Notes: generated from the sequence alone by a model not told the origin. Positions 1-8,685 are shown, counted from the stretch's first letter. The stretch is DNA of 64,000 bases from Lachnospiraceae bacterium (GCA_021202075.1 JAJQDT010000044.1:25520-89519); one strand, 5' to 3'. Translations and numbers: made by a program.

Positions 1-1
1 G

Positions 2-749
2 CATTTTCATGAGACGTACATGCACGACCTGATTCATATTAACGAGGCGCTCTCCGGGCTGCCGGTGGATGTTTCTTTCCTTTCATTCGAGGATGTGAAA
101 AACGGCGCTCTTTCGAATGTGGACGTCGTTATCAACGCGGGCTGCGCAGGCAGTGCGTGGAGCGGCGGCGATGCATGGAAAGATGAAGAACTGGTAACCA
201 TCCTGACACAGTGGGTTTACGAGGGCGGCACTTTTCTTGGTGTAAACGAGCCCTCAGCGGCAGAGGGCGGCGATACCTTTTTCCGTATGGCTCATGTGCT
301 CGGCATTGATGAGGATACCGGCGCAAGAGTATGCCATGGTAAATGGACTTTCCAGGCATATGACAGCGATGGACTTTTGCCGGACGGTGTAACGCTTGTG
401 GCAAAGGAAAATCGTTATCTGACAGATGGTACTGCTGGCGGATGGCGAAAAACCACTTGTGACAATACACGAATTTGGGAAGGGAAAAGGGATTTATCTG
501 GCATCCTTCCAGGTCAATCCGGCAAATACGAGGATGCTGTACCAGCTGATCCGATATGCAGGCGGCGAGGGAACGACGGGGCTTTACATGACAGATAACC
601 TGTATACGGAATGTGCATGGTATCCCGAGAGCGGAAGGCTGGTGGTGATCAATAACAGTGACAAAGAACAGCCTGCAACCATTCCAACGAAGACTGGAGA
701 CAGGACGGTGACGGTTGCACCTTATGACATGGTTTTAATAGAAATATAA
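2..749 (+). pseudogene. GH112 galactosyl-N-acetylhexosamine phosphorylase, 3' part, frameshifted
   Basis: The 3' part of a gene that starts before the window. The reading frame is open from base 2 and resembles the C-terminal half of 1,3-beta-galactosyl-N-acetylhexosamine phosphorylase, a cytosolic enzyme that phosphorolyses lacto-N-biose or galacto-N-biose from mucin and milk glycans. The frame changes near 419-432: the upstream frame runs through ENRYLTDG and then loses similarity, while the next frame carries on with VLLADGEKPLVTIHEFGKGK and ends in the family-like tail DNLYTECAWYPESGRLVVIN. One inserted base or a two-base deletion would explain it; there is no homopolymer at the site. It may be a true pseudogene or an assembly error. 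The family call is from remembered similarity and is fairly firm. Confidence 0.7.
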
Positions 750-963
750 AAGCTGGATTTTGTTAAAAAAACGAAACATAGCAGCTTGTAAGCACGTGGA
801 TAAGAACACATTTTAAACACGATTATCTTTTATAATTTAATTTGCCAAAGGAGAGCGGAGAAAAATATGCCGGTTGGATGCAAATGTAAAGCATTTGCAT
901 TCTGAGTGAGAAGAGATTACAAATAGATTTTGCGGCGATTTCTGCCCGATATGGAGGACTCTT

Positions 964-1701
964 TTGGGAATTGTTATTGTCATGGAATTTGATGATGAGA
1001 ATAAGTCTGTTGTTGACGATATTATAAATCTCTTGAAGAAAGATTTTCGGGTGTTGAGTACGGATGAACAGAAAGTATTCATGGAATACGCATTGTCCGG
1101 CAGCCCTTATTACAAGATGTATGTGGTTGCTGTTGGGACAGGGATGCGTTCCGGCGAACTCCGGGCTTTAGAATGGGATGATGTTGATTTTAAGAACAAG
1201 CTGGTACATGTGACAGGTACTTTAAAGTTCCGTAAGGGGGATGGATACTTCAAGGATACGCCCAAATCTGCATCCAGTGATCGCGAAATCCCAATGCTTG
1301 ACGAAGTATACAAGATTCTGAAGGAACAGCGGAAAGAGCAGCTGGAGAACCGCACGCTGCTGGGAGAGGCCTGGCAGCCTCAGGAGGGGCTTGAGAATCT
1401 GGTTTTTACAAGTCCATATCATAGAAAGGGCTACGGGCTGCCGGTTGGAGAAGCTGTCCTGAATGTAGACATGAAGAAGATCGTAAAACGGATTAATGCC
1501 GCCGGCATCGAATTCGAAGAAATCACCCCACATACTCTCCGCCACACTTTCGCGACCAGGGGCCTTGAGAATGGAATCCCGCCGAAAGTCATGCAGGAAC
1601 TGCTTGGCCACACGTCAATCACGATGACTCTGGACATTTACAGCCACGTGCTGCCAGATACGAAGGCAAGCGAAATTCAGAAAATTGCAAATATGTTCTG
1701 A
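964..1701 (+). pseudogene. Tyrosine recombinase catalytic domain, N-terminally truncated integrase remnant
   Basis: Encodes 245 residues of a phage/Tn916-type integrase catalytic domain. Visible catalytic signatures are the first Arg in GTGMRSGELRALEW, the HTLRH box, GHTSITMT with the second His, and the Tyr nucleophile in YSHVLP close to the C terminus. Family members are usually near 380-400 residues with an arm-binding and a core-binding domain in front; both are missing here and I see no N-terminal fragment in the 200 bases upstream. The start is TTG at 964 behind a GGAGG at 953-957, with ATG at 982 as an alternative. No excisionase or cargo genes lie beside it, so it is probably a relic of an integrated element. 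Confidence 0.75.
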
Positions 1702-1711
1702 GAGATACAAG

Positions 1712-1740
1712 GTGTCTGCTGTATGGCAGGCACTTTGTTT
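1712..1740 (+). terminator. Terminator after the integrase remnant
   Basis: GTGTCTGC (1712-1719) pairs with GCAGGCAC (1726-1733) over a six-base loop, with one G-T pair, and is followed by TTTGTTTT. It lies ten bases after the integrase stop. Confidence 0.7.
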
Positions 1741-2305
1741 TATCAGATTAAAGGTGATAAAACAGTCACTTTGAACCGGTCAGGATGCATATTTATGCAT
1801 TGCTCACTGAGAATATACAGGAAAAATGCATGGGGTAAAATACGGTTTATGCGGTATGCGATTTGTTGGAAAAGCATTAGAAAATCTGGATGAAGGCTGC
1901 CAGACCCAATGGAAAAAAATCGATTTTCATTCGAAAAACAGTTTCGAAAAACCTCCAGAAAATTCATGAAATGTATAAATATTCATTTTTCTGCATACCC
2001 AAGTGGTGTACAAATGGTGTACGGCCTTTTTGGACCGGTCTCATTTTGAATGAGAGAATCGCCCCCCGAAATGCCAAAAAACCCAGTATTTAAGCCAAAG
2101 TGAAGACCCCGGTAGGGGAGCTACCGGGGCCTTCGAGGGGAGTATAAATAATTAATAAGGGGTTTGTAAAAAAAATTGTTTGAAGGGTAAATTCTTTTTA
2201 CGAGGATGATTATAATATAGTTTCCAAAAAAATGCAATACATATTTTTAAAATTTCCTGGAAATACTACGAGCGTAACAAAAAATAAGACCAGGAGGTAT
2301 TAGCA
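1741..2305. other. Non-coding stretch between integrase remnant and small gene
   Basis: No convincing gene. Contains a short direct repeat, TGGTGTAC twice within 19 bases around 2004-2022, and a perfect hairpin CCCCGGTAG (2107-2115) / CTACCGGGG (2121-2129) without a T tract. The direct repeat near an integrase could be part of an attachment site, but I found no second copy to define att boundaries. A TATAAT-like -10 (about 2210-2216) precedes the next gene; its -35 is poor. Confidence 0.4.
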
Positions 2306-2527
2306 ATGGCTAAGAACACAACAGAAAATACGACTTCGAACACGCAGGAGCAGAACAGCGCTCAGAACACAAACCAGTCAAACAGCGCGAAGAATACGAG
2401 TCAGCAGAACAGACAGCAGAACAAGTCCAGAAATTCCTCGAAGGATTGCGGCAGCGACAGCACTTCGGAGCGGGACAGTTACGAAAAGGATTGTGACTAC
2501 GAGAAAAACTGCGGTTCCAGATATTAA
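2306..2527 (+). CDS. Small Asn/Gln/Ser/Thr-rich hydrophilic protein
   Basis: A 73-residue protein behind a good AGGAGG site. Residues 1-46 are almost only Asn, Gln, Ser, Thr, Lys and Ala, with no Leu, Ile, Val or Phe; residues 47-73 are rich in Asp, Glu and Ser with three Cys and three Tyr (DCGSDSTSERDSYEKDCDY). No signal peptide or membrane segment is visible. The composition faintly recalls gamma-type small acid-soluble spore proteins, but the characteristic repeats of that family are not seen, so no function is assigned. It has its own strong terminator. Confidence 0.6.
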   Translation: MAKNTTENTTSNTQEQNSAQNTNQSNSAKNTSQQNRQQNKSRNSSKDCGSDSTSERDSYEKDCDYEKNCGSRY

Positions 2528-2607
2528 AGAATCAGCAGCGGAGACTTCGGTATGGAACAATCGTGCCGTTGAGGCTTTTGGCACGAATGAATCGTTCACC
2601 GGAAAGG

Positions 2608-2634
2608 AGACGGCGGTTTTGCCGTCTCTTTTTT
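2608..2634 (+). terminator. Terminator of the small Asn/Gln-rich gene
   Basis: AGACGGC (2608-2614) pairs with GCCGTCT (2621-2627) over GGTTTT, followed by CTTTTTT. Confidence 0.9.
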
Positions 2635-2678
2635 GCAGCCACTGTCATATCTTAATAATAAAAAGGAGATGTGGCCGG

Positions 2679-2996
2679 ATGGATACGATTCCCGCAAAGG
2701 AGCTTGACTGGTATGTGGAAAAACCAGGGTATCTGATGATTGACCTGAGATCGAACCTGGAATATGACCGGATGCATATCCGCGGGGCGATCAATGTGCC
2801 GGATGGTGAGTTTGGTTCGTTGTTGGATGGACATCGTGGATGTGTTCTCATATTATATTGTGATCGTGGTTCACGCAGTATGACAGTTGCGCGCAGTCTG
2901 GAGCAACAGGGGTGGCAGACGAAGACTGTGGTGGGCGGAATCCACGCATACCGTGGAGGAAACATGGAGAGGTGGCCTGGCGAAAGCAGTCATTGA
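2679..2996 (+). CDS. Single-domain rhodanese-like protein
   Basis: A 105-residue cytosolic protein made of one rhodanese domain, which moves sulfane sulfur through a persulfide on a catalytic Cys. The domain signatures IDLRSNLEYDRMHIRGAINVP and the loop YCDRGSRS with Cys61 are clear, followed by GGIHAYRGG near the C terminus. The chosen start is the ATG behind AAAAGGAGA, because the longer upstream frame overlaps the terminator of the preceding gene. It stands alone between two terminated or promoted units, so the sulfur donor and acceptor cannot be inferred from context. Confidence 0.85.
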   Translation: MDTIPAKELDWYVEKPGYLMIDLRSNLEYDRMHIRGAINVPDGEFGSLLDGHRGCVLILYCDRGSRSMTVARSLEQQGWQTKTVVGGIHAYRGGNMERWPGESSH

Positions 2997-3318
2997 GAGG
3001 CGATCAGGCGCCAACTGCCATTGAGGGCTGGTCAGGCGTCGCTGCCATTGAGAGTTCTGACAGAATAATTTCATTTTGCCGATTGTCGGCTGCACATTTT
3101 GCATACGTTTTGCCATGCACCCGGCCAAACGCGCGGTTCATCATGTCAGGTCGTACCGTGCTTCCTGCCAAACGTGCTTCTTGCCCAAATAGCCATGCCG
3201 CGTTTCCTGCCAAAATTGGTTGACAGGGGGCGCGGCGGGCATTAATATAGAAGAGAAACAGGCAGACAGATGCCTGGCAATAGCATAGATAAAAAAGAAA
3301 ACAGGCAGGAATTTATTT
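2997..3318. other. Repeat-rich intergenic region
   Basis: Begins with three imperfect tandem copies (period about 29) of a unit containing CATTGAG and TCAGGCG between about 2986 and 3060. A second set around 3157-3212 repeats a CGTGCTTCCTGCCAAA-like unit three times. No gene is evident before the promoter at 3220-3248. Confidence 0.5.
3220..3248 (+). promoter_or_regulatory. Sigma-A promoter of the methyltransferase gene
   Basis: TTGACA (3220-3225), 17-base spacer, TAATAT (3243-3248), 70 bases before the start codon. Confidence 0.75.
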
Positions 3319-4476
3319 ATGAAAGAACGGATGGAGCTGATGGCTCCGTGTCATTTTGGGCTGGAGGCAGTGCTGAAACGGGAAATTCTGGATCTTGGAT
3401 ACGAGATCAGCCGTGTCGAAGATGGGCGGGTGTCGTTTGTGGGAGACGCGGAAGCCATTGCAGTTGCGAATATTTTTTTGAGATCCGCGGAGCGGGTGCT
3501 TTTGAAGGTGGGAAGTGTGCATGCCCGGAACTGGGACGAGTTATTTGATGGCGTGAAAGGGATGCCCTGGGAACGGTTCCTTCCGGTGGACGCGAAGTTC
3601 TGGGTTACAAAAGCGACAACGGTAAAGAGCAAATTGTTCAGTCCGTCCGACATTCAATCGATTGTAAAAAAAGCGATTGTGGAACGGCTGAAGGGCGTAT
3701 ATGGCTGCAGCTGGTTTGAGGAGGACGGGGCTGAGTATCCGATTCGCGTTTTTTTTATGAAGGATGAGGCAGTTCTGACCCTGGACACAACCGGGGAGTC
3801 CCTGCATAAAAGGGGCTACCGGAAGCTCACGGCGAAGGCGCCGATTTCTGAGACGCTGGCATCCGCGCTGATTATGCTGACGCCATGGAAGGCGGATCGG
3901 ATTCTTGTGGATCCGTTTTGCGGCAGCGGAACGATCCCGATTGAGGCAGCGATGATGGCCGCGCAGATTGCCCCGGGGATGGATCGATCCTTTCTGGCAG
4001 AGCACTGGAGCAATCTTGTGGAACGGAAATTCTGGTATGGCGCGGTGGAAGAAGCGCAGGACCTGGTGGATACTTCTGTGGATACGGATATTCAGGGGTA
4101 TGATATCGACGGGGAGGTTGTAAAAGCTGCGCGTGAGAACGCAAAACGTGCCGGCGTCGATCATCTGATTCATTTTCAGCAGCGCCCGGTGAGTGAGCTG
4201 CGGCATCCGAAAAAATATGGATTTGTGATTACCAATCCGCCTTATGGGGAACGGCTGGAGGAAAAAGCGGCTCTGCCCGGGCTGTACCGGGAAATTGGAG
4301 AGGCATTTGCCAGGCTCGATTCCTGGTCGGAGTATGTGATTACTTCTTATGAGGATGCGGAGAAATACATAGGGAAGAAGGCGGCGAAGAACCGGAAGAT
4401 ATATAATGGCATGATTAAGGCATATTACTATCAGTTTCCGGGGGAACGGCCGCCGAAAAGGGTCAGGGTGAACTGA
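3319..4476 (+). CDS. THUMP-domain class I SAM-dependent RNA methyltransferase (RlmL/YpsC-like)
   Basis: A 385-residue protein of the RlmL N-terminal/YpsC family, which methylates guanine N2 in 23S rRNA in characterised members. The N-terminal half holds a ferredoxin-like/THUMP module for RNA binding; the C-terminal half is the Rossmann methyltransferase with the SAM motif DPFCGSGTIPIEA (about residue 198) and the catalytic motif NPPYGERL (about residue 305). It lacks the second (RlmK) half found in enterobacterial RlmL. The ATG follows a promoter by 70 bases. The substrate base is inferred from family only. Confidence 0.88.
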   Translation: MKERMELMAPCHFGLEAVLKREILDLGYEISRVEDGRVSFVGDAEAIAVANIFLRSAERVLLKVGSVHARNWDELFDGVKGMPWERFLPVDAKFWVTKATTVKSKLFSPSDIQSIVKKAIVERLKGVYGCSWFEEDGAEYPIRVFFMKDEAVLTLDTTGESLHKRGYRKLTAKAPISETLASALIMLTPWKADRILVDPFCGSGTIPIEAAMMAAQIAPGMDRSFLAEHWSNLVERKFWYGAVEEAQDLVDTSVDTDIQGYDIDGEVVKAARENAKRAGVDHLIHFQQRPVSELRHPKKYGFVITNPPYGERLEEKAALPGLYREIGEAFARLDSWSEYVITSYEDAEKYIGKKAAKNRKIYNGMIKAYYYQFPGERPPKRVRVN

Positions 4477-6078
4477 TTGAGTTTGGGAAAATACAGCAAA
4501 TACAGAAAATACAATAAATCCGGCGAACACAGCAAATATGGCGGATTTGGCAAACACAGCAAATGCAGCAAATCCGGCGAACACAGCAAATACGGCGAAT
4601 TTAGCGGACACAGCAAATGCAGCGAATACGATAAACAAAACAGCTTCAAAAACTGCAGAATCGCTTTTTTACCGTTGACTCTGCTGCTGATTGTGCTTTC
4701 TGTCAGCGTGTGCATGGGGACGTACCTGTTTGCCATGCCGGGCACATCGGCTGCAGAGACAGAAACGGCGCCTGAGGCCGAGACAGGGACAGAAAGGGTG
4801 TCTGAGGCTGAGACATTGACAGAGACGGAAACGGCGCCTGAGGCTTGTACAGAGACATTGACAGAGACGGAAACGATGCCTGAGGCTTCGGCGGAGCTTC
4901 CCTCGTACTGGTATGCTGGTGATTTCGGAAAGAAGCCAACGGTAAAAAATCAGGGTATTTATGGTACCTGCTGGGCAATTACGGCGTCCTCCGCGCTGGA
5001 ATCTATGCTGCTCCCTGCGCAGGAAATCGTTTTTTCCGCAGATCATATGACGCGGCAGAATTCTTTTACGACGGAGATCGATGATGGCGGGGATTATCTG
5101 ATGCTGATGGCATATCTGTGCGGATGGCAGGGACCGGTTCTGGAGGAAGAGGATCCCTACGGAGATGAATATTCGCCGGATGGTCTGTCGCCGGTGGTGC
5201 ATTTACAGGAGATACGCGTTTTTTTGGATTCTTCTATTGAAAAAATCAAAGAAACTGTGTATACTTATGGCTCCGTACAGACATCTCTCTATATGGATCG
5301 TGAGAGTACAGAGGAGGATGCGGGATATTATAACGCATCGACTTCTTCCTATTATTATACAGAAGAGACAACGCAGAATCATGATATCCTGATTCTTGGC
5401 TGGGATGATACCTGGCCGGCGGATCAGTTTGCCACATCACCCGGGCAGGACGGTGCATTTATCTGTCTGAATACCTGGGGCAGTGATTTTGGCGAGGACG
5501 GGATTTTTTATGTGTCCTATGCGGATCCGAATGTTGCGAAGGTCTGCGTTGCTTACACCCGGATCGAGAGTACGGACAATTATGATTCCATTTATCAGTA
5601 CGACGTGTGCGGCTGGCAGGGACAGCAGGGATATGACTCCAGTGTCTGCTATTTTTCGAATGTATACACGGCGAACAGCAATGAGCTGCTTGCGGCAGTC
5701 GGATTTTACGCGACGAGTGAAAATACGTCTTATGAGATTTATCTGGTTCATGATTTTGCGGATACCAGTTCCTTTGATGGAATGGAATATCTGGAAAGCG
5801 GCAGTTTTTCGGATGTTGGTTATTATACGGTCGACTTGGAGGAAGCGCAGGAGCTGGCCGCTGGAGAACGCTTTGCAGTGGTGATTAAAATGGACGCCCC
5901 GGGTACGACCAACCCGGCGGCGGTGGAATATCGCTCGGATGCCTACACGCAGAATGTAACGACCGAGGGCAAGGAGAGCTACCTCAGCCAGTACGGAGAA
6001 ACGTGGGAAAATACGCAGGAAAAATTTGAGACAAATGTATGCCTGAAAGTGTATACGCGGTATCGTGAAGCGGACTAA
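4477..6078 (+). CDS. Membrane-anchored papain-family (C1A) cysteine protease with lectin-like C-terminal domain
   Basis: A 533-residue surface protein. Residues 1-58 are a cytosolic tail of tandem GEHSKYG/GKHSKCSK-like repeats; about 61-83 is a membrane anchor; about 88-130 is a Thr/Glu-rich linker of TETETAPEA-type repeats. The C1A protease follows, with the oxyanion Gln in KNQG, the nucleophile in YGTCWA (about Cys165), His in QNHDILILGWD (about 302) and Asn in NTWGSDFGE (about 332), so all catalytic residues are present. The last 180 residues resemble the lectin-like domain often fused to such proteases. The start is TTG immediately after the upstream stop, with GGGTGA as a weak ribosome site; no usable ATG lies before the anchor, so the exact N terminus is uncertain. 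Substrates are unknown. Confidence 0.8.
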   Translation: MSLGKYSKYRKYNKSGEHSKYGGFGKHSKCSKSGEHSKYGEFSGHSKCSEYDKQNSFKNCRIAFLPLTLLLIVLSVSVCMGTYLFAMPGTSAAETETAPEAETGTERVSEAETLTETETAPEACTETLTETETMPEASAELPSYWYAGDFGKKPTVKNQGIYGTCWAITASSALESMLLPAQEIVFSADHMTRQNSFTTEIDDGGDYLMLMAYLCGWQGPVLEEEDPYGDEYSPDGLSPVVHLQEIRVFLDSSIEKIKETVYTYGSVQTSLYMDRESTEEDAGYYNASTSSYYYTEETTQNHDILILGWDDTWPADQFATSPGQDGAFICLNTWGSDFGEDGIFYVSYADPNVAKVCVAYTRIESTDNYDSIYQYDVCGWQGQQGYDSSVCYFSNVYTANSNELLAAVGFYATSENTSYEIYLVHDFADTSSFDGMEYLESGSFSDVGYYTVDLEEAQELAAGERFAVVIKMDAPGTTNPAAVEYRSDAYTQNVTTEGKESYLSQYGETWENTQEKFETNVCLKVYTRYREAD

Positions 6079-6174
6079 AACGGCGGGCGGTTTGAGAAGG
6101 TTTTGCAGAAGCCTGACCAGGCGGGCGGCTCTGATGAGGCCAGGAGAAAGTGTTTTTTTCTTAGGAGAAAGTGA

Positions 6175-6786
6175 ATGGGAGAGAGGACGAAAAAAATAAT
6201 TTTTGCCACAGGAAATGAGGATAAACTCAGAGAAATCCGTATGATCCTTAAGGACAGCGATGTAGAGGTTGTGTCAATGAAAGAAGCCGGGATTGACGCG
6301 GATATCGTGGAAGATGGCGCGACCTTTGAGGAAAACGCGGCGATTAAGGCGAAAGCAGTGATGAACCTGTCCGGGGAGATAGTACTGGCAGACGATTCCG
6401 GGCTGGAAATTGATGCTCTTGATCGTGCGCCAGGCGTGTACTCCGCGCGTTTTATGGGCACGGACACTTCGTATGAGATAAAAAACACTGCGATTCTCGA
6501 AAAGCTTTCCGGTGTGCCGGATGAGCAGCGCACTGCGCGGTTTGTCTGCGCGATTGTCTGCGCGGTGCCAGATGGGCGGATGTTTACCTGCCGCGAGACG
6601 ATGGAGGGCCGGATTGGATATGAAATCCGGGGAGAGAATGGGTTTGGCTATGATCCGATTTTTTATCTGCCGGAATGCGGCTGTTATTCCGCCGAGCTCG
6701 CACCGGAGAAGAAAAACGAACTGAGCCATCGGGGGAAAGCTTTGCGCAGTATGCGCGAGTTGTTGTGCAGGGAAGGGATTATCTGA
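6175..6786 (+). CDS. rdgB: XTP/dITP diphosphatase (RdgB/HAM1)
   Basis: A 203-residue house-cleaning nucleotidase that hydrolyses dITP, XTP and ITP to monophosphates, keeping deaminated purines out of DNA and RNA. The substrate-binding signature IIFATGNEDKLREI is at the N terminus, the metal/catalytic motif ADDSGLEIDAL near residues 70-80, and FGYDPIFYLPE plus ELSHRGKALR near the C terminus. Length is normal. The ATG follows AGGAGA. The next gene starts 11 bases after its stop, and the pair rdgB-yfcE is a common two-gene operon in Clostridia. Confidence 0.95.
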   Translation: MGERTKKIIFATGNEDKLREIRMILKDSDVEVVSMKEAGIDADIVEDGATFEENAAIKAKAVMNLSGEIVLADDSGLEIDALDRAPGVYSARFMGTDTSYEIKNTAILEKLSGVPDEQRTARFVCAIVCAVPDGRMFTCRETMEGRIGYEIRGENGFGYDPIFYLPECGCYSAELAPEKKNELSHRGKALRSMRELLCREGII

Positions 6787-6797
6787 GGAGAACGGTT

Positions 6798-7289
6798 ATG
6801 AAGATACTGGTCGTGAGCGATACGCATGGCTATGAGGACAATCTGAAACGTGCGCTGGATACGGTGGGACAGCCGGATTGTATGATCCACCTGGGAGATT
6901 CGGAAAACACACTGGAGAATATGCAGAAAATTGCGAATTGCCCGGTTTATATGGTCGGAGGAAATTGCGATTATTTTACGAGACTGCCGCTGACCCGGAT
7001 TGAGGAGCTGGATGGCTGCCGTATTTTCATGACTCACGGCCATTACTATTATGTTTCAGTTGGCGTCCGTGATCTTGCTGAAGAGGCCCGGACAAACAAC
7101 TGTACTGTGGCGATGTTCGGCCATACGCATCGCCCGTTTATTGATGAGAGCGACCCGCAGCTTACGATCCTGAACCCTGGGAGCCTGTCCTTTCCGCGTC
7201 AGGAGGGACGCCGCCCCAGCTATATCCTGATGGAGACGGAAAAAGGGAAAAAACCGGTATTTCAGCTGTTTTTCCTGGAAAAGAAATAA
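6798..7289 (+). CDS. yfcE: YfcE/MJ0936-family metallophosphodiesterase
   Basis: A 163-residue calcineurin-like phosphoesterase. Metal-ligand motifs are in order: VVSDTHG at the N terminus, HLGDSEN, VGGNCDY, MTHGHYYYV and FGHTHRP, with an NPGS turn near the end. Characterised relatives hydrolyse phosphodiesters with Mn2+ and have no settled physiological substrate. The chosen ATG follows GAGGAGAACG; the longer frame upstream only overlaps rdgB. It is co-transcribed with rdgB. Confidence 0.9.
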   Translation: MKILVVSDTHGYEDNLKRALDTVGQPDCMIHLGDSENTLENMQKIANCPVYMVGGNCDYFTRLPLTRIEELDGCRIFMTHGHYYYVSVGVRDLAEEARTNNCTVAMFGHTHRPFIDESDPQLTILNPGSLSFPRQEGRRPSYILMETEKGKKPVFQLFFLEKK

Positions 7290-7337
7290 TTTGCTTTAAA
7301 AAGTGGTAAAAAAGTGCTGCCAAAATGCAGAAAAAGC

Positions 7338-7367
7338 TTGACTTCATATTTGTGGGTGTGATACACT
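7338..7367 (+). promoter_or_regulatory. Promoter of the rpmG-secE-nusG unit
   Basis: TTGACT (7338-7343), 18-base spacer, TACACT (7362-7367), about 120 bases before rpmG. Confidence 0.6.
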
Positions 7368-7490
7368 GGACGAGCGTATGGGAGAAGGCTTTTTTTTTAT
7401 GCCTAAAAGCTTTATGAGGGAATGCTGGAGATGACCGGGAACGGGCGGCTCTGGTTTCCTGCATTAACAAATGGAAGAGAGGTGGAGGTT

Positions 7491-7640
7491 GTGCGTGTTC
7501 GTATCACATTGGCATGTACGGAATGTAAACAGCGTAATTACAACATGACAAAGGATAAAAAGACCCATCCGGACCGCATGGAGACGAAGAAATATTGTCG
7601 TTTCTGCAGGCAGCACACGGTACACAAAGAAACAAAATAA
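7491..7640 (+). CDS. rpmG: 50S ribosomal protein L33
   Basis: A 49-residue large-subunit protein. It carries two CxxC pairs (ACTECK and YCRFCR), so it is the zinc-binding C+ form of L33. The start is GTG at 7491, giving the family start [12 protein letters not shown], with an AGAGAGG-like site upstream; an ATG start would lose the conserved N terminus. It opens the rpmG-secE-nusG series that is standard in Bacillota, although the tRNA-Trp sometimes found here is absent. Confidence 0.93.
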   Translation: MRVRITLACTECKQRNYNMTKDKKTHPDRMETKKYCRFCRQHTVHKETK

Positions 7641-7670
7641 TGGATAGAAGCGAGCAAAGGAAGTGAAGAT

Positions 7671-7889
7671 ATGGCAAAAGAAGCGAAAGCAGAGAATACT
7701 TCAAAGGTTAAAACCTGGTTCAATGGTCTGAAGGCTGAATTTAAGAAAATTATCTGGCCGGACCGGACCACACTGGCGAAACAGACCGGTGCCGTGATTG
7801 CCGTTTCTATCGTACTTGGGGTGATCATCGCGATGCTGGATTTCATTTTCCAGTATGGCGTAGATTTCCTGGTGAACATTAGTTTCTGA
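7671..7889 (+). CDS. secE: Preprotein translocase subunit SecE
   Basis: A 72-residue single-span membrane subunit that clamps the SecYEG channel. The conserved amphipathic stretch FNGLKAEFKKIIWPD is followed by one transmembrane helix at about residues 40-62. Short length is normal for Gram-positive SecE. It sits 30 bases after rpmG and 26 before nusG, as expected for the operon. Confidence 0.95.
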   Translation: MAKEAKAENTSKVKTWFNGLKAEFKKIIWPDRTTLAKQTGAVIAVSIVLGVIIAMLDFIFQYGVDFLVNISF

Positions 7890-7915
7890 GTGAGGTAAGG
7901 GCAAAGGGTGATTGT

Positions 7916-8431
7916 ATGGCAGAGGCGAGCTGGTATGTAGTGCATACTTATTCCGGATATGAGAACAAGGTAAAAGCCAACATTGAGAAGACGATCGAGA
8001 ACCGTCACCTGGAGGAGGAGATCCTGGAGGTGCGCGTACCGCTTCAGGATGTTGTGGAGATGAAGAACGGCGTCCAGAGGACAGTGCAGAAAAAGATGTT
8101 TCCGGGTTATGTGCTTCTCAACATGGTGATGAACGATGACACCTGGTATGTCGTAAGGAATACGAGAGGCGTGACAGGTTTTGTCGGGCCGGGTTCTAAG
8201 CCGGTTCCTCTGACAGATGCCGAGATGTACAATCTGGGAATTCAGTCGAACAGCTTTACGGTGGATTTCGAGGTTGGAGACACGGTGACTGTTGTAGGCG
8301 GAGTCTGGAAGGATACAGTTGGAGTGATCCAGGCTATGAACCAGGCGAAGCAGAGCGTTACAATCAATGTCGAGTTATTTGGTCGAGAGACCCCGGTCGA
8401 AATCAATTTTGCAGAGATTCGCAAGATGTAA
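7916..8431 (+). CDS. nusG: Transcription termination/antitermination protein NusG
   Basis: A 171-residue elongation factor that binds RNA polymerase through its NGN domain (residues 1-110, beginning WYVVHTYSGYENKVK) and has a C-terminal KOW domain (FEVGDTVTVVGGVWKDTVGVI). The NGN signature KMFPGYVLLNMVMNDDTWYV is intact. It follows secE and precedes the rplK leader. Some Bacillota NusG proteins make polymerase pause at specific sites; that is not testable from sequence here. Confidence 0.96.
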   Translation: MAEASWYVVHTYSGYENKVKANIEKTIENRHLEEEILEVRVPLQDVVEMKNGVQRTVQKKMFPGYVLLNMVMNDDTWYVVRNTRGVTGFVGPGSKPVPLTDAEMYNLGIQSNSFTVDFEVGDTVTVVGGVWKDTVGVIQAMNQAKQSVTINVELFGRETPVEINFAEIRKM

Positions 8432-8559
8432 TATCTCATGACGCACAAAATGCAGAATTCTGCAGGAGAATCAGACATCCGGGACTTTGCAGGCCGTCGG
8501 CGGACAAAGAAGACCGTCGGCCATGGTAAAATCCCATGAGCAACAGAGATGAAACAGAA

Positions 8560-8685
8560 AATGCGGCAGCAATGCCGCCACAGTGGGAGGGAAACACTGG
8601 CCGCAGCGCCGTGGCTTCTGTCCGGGTCTGCAAAAGCGGACAATGACAGATAACTCCCGACAATACCACATAGGAGGTTTCTGAA
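8560..8685 (+). promoter_or_regulatory. rplK leader, possible L1-responsive structure
   Basis: The 254-base gap between nusG and rplK ends with a GTGGGAGGG block (about 8581-8590) and an ACCACATAGGAGG block just before the start codon. The same pair, GTGGGAGGG then ACCACCAGGAGG, lies immediately upstream of rplA. Pairing GTGG with CCAC would hide each ribosome site, the arrangement expected if L1 represses its operon. A GCGGCA/TGCCGC hairpin also lies in the leader. Function is inferred from position and motif repetition. Confidence 0.45.

Noticed and set aside
1890..2093. A 67-residue open frame after the integrase remnant
   Set aside because: No ribosome site and no family resemblance; it covers the direct repeat and hairpin region.
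2107..2129. Terminator for an upstream gene
   Set aside because: The hairpin is perfect but has no T tract on either strand, so it is recorded only as a hairpin.
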